From: an uncultured bacterium | Lineage (GTDB): Bacteria > Bacillota > Clostridia > UBA1381 | Length of the DNA stretch: 25,436 nt | Assembly (NCBI GenBank): GCA_905215805.1 | Contig: CAJMRL010000029.1 | Coordinates: forward strand, 1-25,436 | Direction: 5' to 3' | Part shown: positions 13,457-20,717 of the stretch, in pieces | Numbering within the stretch: position 1 is the stretch's first letter | Layout of the letters: each line of letters begins with the position of its first letter | Notes under the pieces: model-generated | Seen by the model: only the letters and a program-made list of their open reading frames with translations | What the model was told of the DNA's origin: nothing | Database searches by the model: none | Program-made: the position numbers and the translations under genes

Positions 13457-15154
13457 TTAATTGTTTGCGAAGTGAACGTCCACACCCTGCCGTGTATGCA
13501 GTGATACATTGTTTTCGGGCAGTTTGGCGAGGTTTGGTATGTCTATGGCGCCGATACAGTTATAATATATCGTGAGCCGCTGTACGGTCTTGCCGTCTAT
13601 CTTTTCCGATTGATGGACCTCAATCTTTTCTATGAGCTCATTGAGCATTCTCGGCGTAAGCTTACGCGCTCTTGTATATTTACGAACGGTCGCCATAAAC
13701 ATATCGGTCGTTACGGATTTGCTCTTGTTCTGTTCTATCTCATCACGAAGCAGGCTGATACGTGAGGCTATGTCTTTCTGCTCGGACTCATACTTCACCG
13801 ACATTTTAGCAAAACGGTCATCACTTATCTTGCCCGAAACATTGTCCTCATATATGCGCTCAAACAGAGTATCAAGCTCTCTGTCCCGTGCAATCAGTGC
13901 TTTGAGTTCTTTTTCTCTCAGCTGCTGTTCCTGCAAAGCTGCTTGTATGGAGTGACCCATGACGATTTTTGCGAAATCCGTTTCGTATTGTGTCGCAAAC
14001 TTTGTAAGACGCTTTATCTCGCCTAAGACAACCTTTTCGAGAAAATCAACTCGTATGTAATGGGTTGACGTACATGTCTTGCGTTTGCCGCGGTTATAGC
14101 CCATACAATTGAAGTATTGTATATCATGATTTCCTTGGTTAAAGTGAAAACCGAGGTTGCTTCCGCAGTCGGCGCATACGAGCAGACCGGAAAACATATT
14201 CTTTTCACCGCCGGACTGTGTTTTTTTACGTCTGCCTTTTCGTTTCTCCTGTATGTGCTCCCATACCGAGCGTTCGATAATAGGGGGATGCACATCCTTA
14301 AATATGACTATATTGTCCTTGTCATTTGCGATGCGCTTTTTGTTCTTATATGACTTGGAATATGTCTTAAAGTTTATAACATCGCCGCAGTATTCCTGTT
14401 TGTCCAGGATAGAGATTATCGCCGACGGATTCCAATGATATGGGTCGGGAGATGTTTTCTTGCCGCCTCTATGCACACCCTTACTTATCCAGTAGTATGT
14501 AGGCGTAAGTATCTTATCTTTTGACAGAGCGTCCGCTATCTGATGTGTGCCCATGCCATCAAGTGTCATATCGAAGATACGTCTTACAACGGCTGCCGCT
14601 TCCTCGTCTATCACCCAGCTCTTGCTGCCGTTGGGATCCTTTATATAGCCATAGGGCGGCGGGCTCAGCGGTTCTCCTGCATTGCCCTTTATCTTATTGC
14701 TTATACGGCGTTTTCGGCTTATGTCTCTCGAATACCATTCATTGAACAGGTTCTTTATCGGCGCAAGCTCATTTTCGCCTTCGTCCGTATCAATATTGTC
14801 CGATACAGCTATAAGCCTTATATCATGCTCGGGCAGGTATTCCTCCGTAAGTTTGCCGACTTCTATATAGTTTCGTCCCAGACGCGACAGGTCTTTGACG
14901 AACACGGCTGATACCTTGTTATCCTCTATGGCGTCTATCATAGCCTTATAGCCGTCGCGTTCCATTGTAACGCCCGATATGCCGTCATCGCAGAATGTTA
15001 TGAGGTTGGTATACCCTTTCTCCTTAGCGACCTTTGTAAGCAGTTTCTTCTGATTGCTTATGCTGTAGCTGTCACCCTCCAGATTATCATCGCGTGAAAG
15101 ACGTACATATAAAGCTGCGGTATTTTCCCGCTTTTTTGTTTTTGACTGTCTCAT
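13457..15154 (-). CDS. Large serine recombinase (TndX/TnpX-like)
   Basis: A 565-residue site-specific recombinase that excises and integrates a mobile element through a serine-DNA intermediate. The N-terminal catalytic domain (about 10-155) has the nucleophile Ser20 in YVRLSRDDN and the conserved VFVKDLSRLGRN. The recombinase domain (about 165-290) includes PPYGYIKDP. A zinc ribbon with Cys-x2-Cys (VCADCGSNLGF) and a second Cys pair (FNCMGY...KTCTS) lies at about 335-385. A long charged coiled coil at about 410-475 precedes the C-terminal region. I chose ATG 15154 because GAGGAG lies just upstream; an in-frame ATG at 15205 has no such site. It is full length without visible damage. It ends 7 bases from the tRNA-Pro terminator, so one element end is probably close. 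Confidence 0.93.
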   Translation of the reverse strand: MRQSKTKKRENTAALYVRLSRDDNLEGDSYSISNQKKLLTKVAKEKGYTNLITFCDDGISGVTMERDGYKAMIDAIEDNKVSAVFVKDLSRLGRNYIEVGKLTEEYLPEHDIRLIAVSDNIDTDEGENELAPIKNLFNEWYSRDISRKRRISNKIKGNAGEPLSPPPYGYIKDPNGSKSWVIDEEAAAVVRRIFDMTLDGMGTHQIADALSKDKILTPTYYWISKGVHRGGKKTSPDPYHWNPSAIISILDKQEYCGDVINFKTYSKSYKNKKRIANDKDNIVIFKDVHPPIIERSVWEHIQEKRKGRRKKTQSGGEKNMFSGLLVCADCGSNLGFHFNQGNHDIQYFNCMGYNRGKRKTCTSTHYIRVDFLEKVVLGEIKRLTKFATQYETDFAKIVMGHSIQAALQEQQLREKELKALIARDRELDTLFERIYEDNVSGKISDDRFAKMSVKYESEQKDIASRISLLRDEIEQNKSKSVTTDMFMATVRKYTRARKLTPRMLNELIEKIEVHQSEKIDGKTVQRLTIYYNCIGAIDIPNLAKLPENNVSLHTRQGVDVHFANN

Positions 15155-15263
15155 GCTTTCTCTCCTCTCTGTCACATTTGGTTTCCGACAGTCAATAAGC
15201 AGCATTTACTTTATATAATTATTATACCGCAGATCCTGCAAACTGTCAGCCCCTATTTATAAA

Positions 15264-15428
15264 TTATCCGTCCGATCTCATCAATCGAAGCAGTATTGTC
15301 CCCAATGTATCATTTGATTTTTCGTCAAACACAGGATATACCACAAACGAGTTTTTATCAAAGTCATACACCCTGCATTTGTTAAGTTCATCGCTCACCG
15401 ATGTTTTCTTTATATTTCCTCTGCTCAT
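15264..15428 (-). CDS. Small TnpW-like mobile-element protein
   Basis: A 54-residue protein with AGGAGG 8 bases before ATG 15428; the in-frame ATG at 15449 would lie upstream of this site and is rejected. The sequence core FVVYPVFDEKSNDTLGTILLRLM resembles the small TnpW-type proteins accompanying large serine recombinases in Clostridia (a short beta stretch, then TLxxxILRLI-like helix). It lies 109 bases upstream of the recombinase on the same strand, so co-expression is likely. The role is not established for the family and the assignment is by pattern only. Confidence 0.6.
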   Translation of the reverse strand: MSRGNIKKTSVSDELNKCRVYDFDKNSFVVYPVFDEKSNDTLGTILLRLMRSDG

Positions 15429-15469
15429 ATAGCACCTCCTCGCAAACATATTTCCGCGTCAAATTTGCC

Positions 15470-15600
15470 TCGCCCCCTGACGCAGGGCAGTCATCAAACC
15501 ACCGGCATAATGCCGATGCCACAGGAATTCCACCTCCGTGCGGTCCCGCACAGCCGCCCAATGCTGTGACGCGTTCAAGGCGGGAGTATCATTATTTGTA
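15470..15600 (-). other. GC-rich leader upstream of the TnpW-like gene
   Basis: This segment is clearly richer in G+C than its AT-rich neighbours. On the minus strand it contains short inverted repeats, including CGGCAT-T-ATGCCG (15503-15515) and CCCTG-CGT-CAGGG near 15475-15487. It directly precedes the ribosome site of the TnpW-like gene. Frames here are short and lack ribosome sites. It may be a structured regulatory leader of the mobile element. Confidence 0.4.
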
Positions 15601-16080
15601 TTTGATGAAGGTGTATTAAGTTTTCAAAGAGCAAGCTTCAGCTGCTAAGGACCGATATTTTGTCCTCTATATATATAAAGCGGTAAAAGGTGCTTGATTT
15701 GCACGCCTATTAATAAAATTTTTAAAATTTTTTATATTTAAAGACAATTCCGCTTTACAAAATGAAAAATATCTGTTTTACAGCTCTCATATAATAAACG
15801 AAAATTTATTATAAATAACAACGATTTTAATAAATTTCTGATGTAAATTTTTCAAGAATGCACATCATACAAGCTCAGGCTTACTTCGGTCCCTTCCTTT
15901 TTCACTTATATAGAGCGTAAATTTTCATCTAAAAGTAAACCAATTTAAAAAAATTTAAAATAATTGACACATTAACTGATGTCTATAGTTGATGTATATA
16001 TGAGGGGAAGTCTAATAACGATTTGTCTGAAATGGTCAAATATATTTCCGAAATGATATATACGATTTTAAATAAATAAG
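15601..16080. other. AT-rich intergenic stretch, nothing firm recognised
   Basis: About 480 bases, very rich in A and T, with only short broken frames. Small hairpins such as GGAC...GTCC (about 15649-15664) and AAGC-TCAG-GCTT (about 15871-15882) are present. A TTGACA at about 15964 lacks a well-spaced -10. The recombination (att) site of the element could lie here or further right, but no matching repeat of the tRNA side was found by eye. Confidence 0.4.
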
Positions 16081-16081
16081 C

Positions 16082-16228
16082 AGAATAGCAAGCAAAGCAA
16101 AGTGGTACCACTTCGCATAATCTGCTTGCAAATCAGTAGAATAGCAAGCACAGCAAGTGTAGCCACACTTGCGAAAAGGCAATCATCACCAGCGGACGAT
16201 TGCCTTTGTTTTCGTGGGATATTCCCAC
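16082..16228. repeat. Cluster of four hairpins with two homologous covarying units
   Basis: The direct repeat AGAATAGCAAGCA occurs at 16082-16094 and 16138-16150. Each copy is followed by a hairpin: 16097-16116 (around the perfect palindrome AAGTGGTACCACTT) and 16153-16172 (GCAAGTGT-AGCC-ACACTTGC). The stems differ in sequence but keep pairing. An outer arm GCAAGCA (16088-16094) also pairs with TGCTTGC (16123-16129). A third hairpin AAAGGCAATC/GATTGCCTTT (16175-16184 with 16198-16207) is followed by GTTTT. A fourth, GTGGGA-TAT-TCCCAC, lies at 16214-16228. No ribosome site serves any frame across it. Conserved DNA or RNA structure of the mobile element, possibly a transfer origin, is inferred. 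Confidence 0.6.
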
Positions 16229-16273
16229 ACCCTTGATTAAATTTTTTAATAGGCATACAATGTAGATTTCATT

Positions 16274-16426
16274 ATGAAACGAGCAAAACTTACAGCCATT
16301 ATTTTAACGGCAGTGACAGTCACGGCAATAACGGCTCCAGCGTATGATGCACCGAATACGGGAGAGTCGGCTCCGGTCAATGCGAATAAGGAGCTGCATA
16401 GTTTGTTTAGGCGAGGTATATATTGA
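16274..16426 (+). pseudogene. Signal-peptide-like 50-codon relic
   Basis: A 50-codon frame beginning MKRAKLTAIILTAVTVTAI looks like a bacterial signal peptide (basic start, hydrophobic core), then about 28 unremarkable residues to a stop. No ribosome site precedes the ATG. It is probably the 5' end of a secreted-protein gene cut off by rearrangement; a genuine tiny secreted peptide is the alternative. Confidence 0.35.
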
Positions 16427-16589
16427 AATGGGAATATGATTTATACGGCATAAAAACTTGTATTGCAATCATTAAAAATGCGGCAGTGATACATTTGTAT
16501 ATAAAGACTTGAAAATTCATGTTTTGTGTTTTATTAAAATTACTGTTCAAAGAAACTTCAAAACTTGTTAAAAAACAATTAATCCAAGC

Positions 16590-16618
16590 TTTACATTTTA
16601 GGTTGAATATGGTATAAT
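16590..16618 (+). promoter_or_regulatory. Promoter of the CHAP/M23 modular-protein operon
   Basis: TTTACA (16590-16595), a 17-base spacer and TATAAT (16613-16618) point at the gene starting 286 bases on, leaving an unusually long leader of about 280 bases. Confidence 0.75.
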
Positions 16619-16664
16619 ATATATGACATGGTTTGATATTACGCATATCAGTTTTCAGCTGTAA

Positions 16665-16841
16665 AAATATAGAATTGATTTCTCATGCCGATATGAAATA
16701 AACTATGTTGCAACAAGAGTTGTGTTTTTAATTTTAGAGAAAGGATGGTTTAAAATTTATAAAGGGCGCATTAGAGCAAATAATATCTATAAAGCGGATT
16801 ATATCACGATGCTGAAAGAACTGCAATGTTTTTATAGCTAA
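16665..16841 (+). pseudogene. Open 58-codon stretch without start, possible coding relic
   Basis: A stop-free frame of 58 codons ends at TAA 16839-16841 and reads ...VVFLILEKGWFKIYKGRI...IYKADYITMLKELQ.... It has mixed hydrophobic and charged residues as in real protein, but no start codon with a ribosome site. It lies inside the long leader of the next gene. I do not recognise it; it may be chance, or the 3' end of a gene removed by recombination. Confidence 0.25.
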
Positions 16842-16904
16842 GTTTATAAAGACCGCAAATTTATCACTCTGTAATTTTTATCATAATGGCTTGGAGGAGA
16901 AAAT

Positions 16905-19900
16905 ATGAAGTATAATAATATCAAAAAAATCGTTGTTTTATTTATGACATCAATATGTTTTATAGTATTTAATGTAGGCAACGGATATGCATTTTCACAT
17001 AGGCTATCAGCACCTTCTGTTTCTGCCTATGATAAATCAAATCCATATTCGGTAGGACAATGTACGTGGTATGCATGGGGAAGAGCTAGAGAAATATTGG
17101 GCAAAACCCCAAAAGTGTGGAAGGGAAATGCAGGAGCATGGTTTTCGTATAATAAAAGCAAGGGATGGTATTCGTGGGGGTCTACACCAAAAGAAGGTTC
17201 GATTATGGTGACTCATAAAAAAGGTTATTCATCTGATATCGGACATGTTGCAATTGTTGAAGCGATAAATGGCGATAAAATGACAATTTCTGAATATAAT
17301 TGGAACATATCAAAAGGATTTGATACTGCCACGTTGAAAACAAATGTTAAAACGAGAGGGAGTCATGAAGTCGTAGGATATATATATTTATTGGACGAAA
17401 AGCCGTCCAAGCCTTCAATAACGTCCTTTGAGGCAAAAAGCACATCATCAATAGAAATAAGTTGGAAGTCGGTATCGGGTGCGACAAAGTACAGGATAGA
17501 CAGAAGAAAAAAGGGTGAAGAGAATTACAAGACTATCACCTCAAGTTGTACGAGCACCTCATACACAGATAAGAACCTGAGTGCGGGCAGCTTGTACTAC
17601 TATAGAGTGTATGCGATAAACAGTGCCGGAACATCGCCGCGTTCCGAGACTTACGCAGCATATACAAAACCAAGCACGCCAAAAGAACCCAATGTAAATA
17701 TAGACAGCAGGTCTCAGATGACAATATCGTGGAACAAAGTGTCCGGTGCAACACACTACAAACTTCTTTGTCGTACAGGAAGTGAAAGTAAATATGAAGT
17801 AATCGCCAATAATCTAACAGGAACAACATATACGCATAAAGGATTATCTGCGGGTACAAGACATTGTTACAAAGTGGTAGCTGTTGTAAAGGCTTCGTTA
17901 GGTGAAGAAGGGAAGCGAAAGACTGTTTCCGTAGAATCGGCGCAGTCTGATATGGCAAGTAAATACACAACAGCAACGAAACCATCAAATACTGTAGATA
18001 ATAATAATCCAACACATACAATATTGGAATGGAATGCCGCAAAAGGACAAAGCAGCGGTTATACATACGAGATATGGAGAAACGGTAAGCGTATAGGAAC
18101 GACGAAAAATACAGAATATATAGACAAGACCGGAACAAGCGGAACGATCTATCAATATGAAATAAAGATCAACGGCAGCAGTTGGACAACGGGCAAGTTT
18201 TATGCCGGACCAAAAATGACGAGTAGGACTACAGTAACGCCTGAGAGTACAACATCTGTGCGTATAAGCTGGAGTAAGCCTATAGGCGGCAGCAATTTGA
18301 CCTATAGAGTTAAAAAGCAAGTTGGAGACGAATATGTGGATTTGGGCGATACAAGCAATACGTATTATATCGACAAGGGACTTAAAACCGGTGAATTCTA
18401 CAAGTATTACATACAAGTAAGAGACAAGGACGGAAATTACATAACAAGTAATATCAATGGTTCAACAACTCTGGAGATATTGCCGACAAAAATAACCTTA
18501 AACAAAAGCGCTGCAACACTTAATGAAGGAGATAGTCTATCACTGTCGACAACAATAACGCCGAGCAACAGCACAAGCAAATCTGTAAGCTGGTCATCAT
18601 CGAACAGCAATATTGCAGCTGTATCATCAAATGGCGCTGTAACGGCAAAGGCAGCAGGCAGCGCTGTGATCACAGCAAAGACATCGAACGGAATTACAGC
18701 AAGCTGCACAATAACGGTACAGCCAAATGTGTGTGCTCACGAATACGGTGAGTGGATCACAGAAAAAGATGCAACCTGTACAGAAGAAGGCAGCCGTTAC
18801 AGAGTATGCACAAAATGCGGAGAAGGCAGAGAAACGGAAGTCGTTCCGGCATTGGGGCATACGTTCTCGGAAGAGTGGATAGTAACGAAAGAAGCCACTT
18901 GTACGGAAGCAGGTGAGCAGGTACATGTCTGTGCAGTATGCGGTACATCGAGTGATGCTGAGACCATAGATGCATTAGGTCATTCATATCCTGAAGAATG
19001 GACACTTGAGCAGGAGGCTACTTGCACAGAAGCAGGGATCGAAAGCAGGGCCTGCGCTGTATGCGGAGAGAAAGAAGAACGCAGTACCGAATATGCTGAA
19101 CATACATACGAACTTACATCTCAGACGGAACCGACGCTTACCGAGCCGGGAAGCAGAACGTACACATGCAGCGTATGTGGAAGCAATTATTCAGAAGAGT
19201 ATGTTCCGCTTCTGGAAGAAGGAATTATTGATGTTGGAGGTGTTGCGGCAAGCGCAGGACAAACGGTAACGATTCCGGTAAGTATAAGCGAAAACCCAGG
19301 GATTGCTGGATTCAACTTAGTGCTGAAATATGATAACTCTGTGCTCACTCCGACAGCGATAACAAAGGGAAGTATGTTAAACTCTGGTATATTTGAGACA
19401 AATTTGAATGAAGGCATACCGGCATCAGAGCTTGAGGATGTTGCTGTATATTGGGGAGATGCGACCAATGTCACAGAAGACGGAGAATTGTTCAGCGTTA
19501 CATTCAAGATAGATGGTAATGCGCCAGATGGAATATATGAGGTTGCACTTGAATATGAAAAGGGCGACGTTACAGACCAAACATACAACGATGTTATGCC
19601 GGATATACATACGAATGTGATACAGGTATCTGATGTACTTAAAGGAGACATTAATCTTGATGGAAATGTTGACCCGCTCGACAGTATACTGATGGCAAAG
19701 GTGTTGGCACACTACAAGATAGAGTTGACGGAAAAGCAGATAGATGCGGCAAATGTATTCAATGATAAAGAGAAAGACATAAATACAAAGGATGCCGTGA
19801 GTCTTGCACAAATAATAGCAGGATGGGAGAATCCAGTATTACAGTCAGTGAATACTGTACAGTTGTTTGCAGAGGATGCCGAGCCAATAATAACAGTAGA

Positions 19901-20669
19901 AGGCTTTGAAGCAGCTGCCGGGGAGTATATAGATATACCGATAAGCATAACGAATAACCCCGGAATAGCAGGATTCAATTTCACGATCAATTATGATAAG
20001 GAAAAGCTGACACCGGTGGCAATAGAAAAGTCAGATATGCTCATAGACGGCAATTTTGCAACAAACTTTGAAGAGACCGGAGACGGTGAAGGACTGGAGC
20101 AGCTAACAGCAACGTGGAGCGACACCGATCCCGTTACAGAAGACGGAGCTTTGTTCAATGTGATGTTTATCGTGAGTGATAGTGTAACTGTAGGAGAAAC
20201 ACTTCCGATAGAGATAAGCTATGATGCAGAAGACATATGTGACAGATATCTGAATAGTATAGAGCCAACAGTAGAGCAGGGCAAGATAGAAGTTACAGAA
20301 TATACAGAAGAAGATCCCGGTGATGAAATTGTCACGGAGGCTATGCCGTATTACGTTACAGATGTATATATGCAGTTGAGTGATGGAACAATGACAGATG
20401 AAGTACCTGAATACGGTAATTTTGAGTTGCAGATAGGCATAGAAAGTACAGCAGAGGAATATATGTCGGCAGTAATGGTAACGGTGTCATACGATGAAAG
20501 CGGTAAGTTGATATCAGTGCAGCAGACAGAGATAACTGAGGATCTGCTTGCGGGGGGTATATGCACTGCACATGTACCGGAGAGTGTAGTGCCTGTTTCG
20601 GAAGTCAAGGTGTTCATATGGGATTCTCTTGAGCACATGACTCCTTTGGCAAATGTCAAGGTGTTGTAA
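16905..20669 (+). CDS. Secreted CHAP-FN3-BIG2-cohesin-dockerin-cohesin protein
   Basis: A 1254-residue secreted modular protein with a GGAGGAG ribosome site. Signal peptide 1-29. The CHAP amidase/endopeptidase domain (about 45-163) has catalytic Cys53 (GQCTWYAWGRA), His114 (DIGHVAIVEAI) and the following SEYNW (about 129-133), so it should cut peptidoglycan. FN3-like domains lie at about 167-255, 257-357, 358-441 and 442-525, and a BIG2 domain at 528-606. Cys-rich repeats (609-768) have the pattern ATCTE...C-x2-CG...GH; the last copy is degenerate. A cohesin-like domain (774-908) is followed by a dockerin (912-975), a second cohesin-like domain (995-1130) and a C-terminal domain (1145-1254) ending in VKVFIWDSLEHMTPL. 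The first dockerin loop DINLDGNVDPLD is canonical; the second is degenerate. No SLH or LPXTG anchor is present. First gene of a three-gene operon. Confidence 0.9.
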   Translation: MKYNNIKKIVVLFMTSICFIVFNVGNGYAFSHRLSAPSVSAYDKSNPYSVGQCTWYAWGRAREILGKTPKVWKGNAGAWFSYNKSKGWYSWGSTPKEGSIMVTHKKGYSSDIGHVAIVEAINGDKMTISEYNWNISKGFDTATLKTNVKTRGSHEVVGYIYLLDEKPSKPSITSFEAKSTSSIEISWKSVSGATKYRIDRRKKGEENYKTITSSCTSTSYTDKNLSAGSLYYYRVYAINSAGTSPRSETYAAYTKPSTPKEPNVNIDSRSQMTISWNKVSGATHYKLLCRTGSESKYEVIANNLTGTTYTHKGLSAGTRHCYKVVAVVKASLGEEGKRKTVSVESAQSDMASKYTTATKPSNTVDNNNPTHTILEWNAAKGQSSGYTYEIWRNGKRIGTTKNTEYIDKTGTSGTIYQYEIKINGSSWTTGKFYAGPKMTSRTTVTPESTTSVRISWSKPIGGSNLTYRVKKQVGDEYVDLGDTSNTYYIDKGLKTGEFYKYYIQVRDKDGNYITSNINGSTTLEILPTKITLNKSAATLNEGDSLSLSTTITPSNSTSKSVSWSSSNSNIAAVSSNGAVTAKAAGSAVITAKTSNGITASCTITVQPNVCAHEYGEWITEKDATCTEEGSRYRVCTKCGEGRETEVVPALGHTFSEEWIVTKEATCTEAGEQVHVCAVCGTSSDAETIDALGHSYPEEWTLEQEATCTEAGIESRACAVCGEKEERSTEYAEHTYELTSQTEPTLTEPGSRTYTCSVCGSNYSEEYVPLLEEGIIDVGGVAASAGQTVTIPVSISENPGIAGFNLVLKYDNSVLTPTAITKGSMLNSGIFETNLNEGIPASELEDVAVYWGDATNVTEDGELFSVTFKIDGNAPDGIYEVALEYEKGDVTDQTYNDVMPDIHTNVIQVSDVLKGDINLDGNVDPLDSILMAKVLAHYKIELTEKQIDAANVFNDKEKDINTKDAVSLAQIIAGWENPVLQSVNTVQLFAEDAEPIITVEGFEAAAGEYIDIPISITNNPGIAGFNFTINYDKEKLTPVAIEKSDMLIDGNFATNFEETGDGEGLEQLTATWSDTDPVTEDGALFNVMFIVSDSVTVGETLPIEISYDAEDICDRYLNSIEPTVEQGKIEVTEYTEEDPGDEIVTEAMPYYVTDVYMQLSDGTMTDEVPEYGNFELQIGIESTAEEYMSAVMVTVSYDESGKLISVQQTEITEDLLAGGICTAHVPESVVPVSEVKVFIWDSLEHMTPLANVKVL

Positions 20670-20717
20670 AATCTTATATGAATTGAGACTATGCCGCTTA
20701 ATAGAAAGGAGGATATT

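Noticed and set aside
13325..13460. Insertion of the recombinase element into the tRNA-Pro gene
   Set aside because: The tRNA, its CCA end and its terminator are intact, and no duplicated tRNA 3' fragment was seen across the element.
16068..16256. 62-codon minus-strand frame with a hydrophobic stretch across the hairpin cluster
   Set aside because: It has no ribosome site, and its repetitive character follows from the repeated hairpin units. A small element-encoded peptide cannot be excluded, but the covarying stems explain the sequence better.
17536..18138. 200-codon minus-strand frame opposite the FN3 domains
   Set aside because: It is a shadow of the biased FN3 codons, without ribosome site or protein-like composition.
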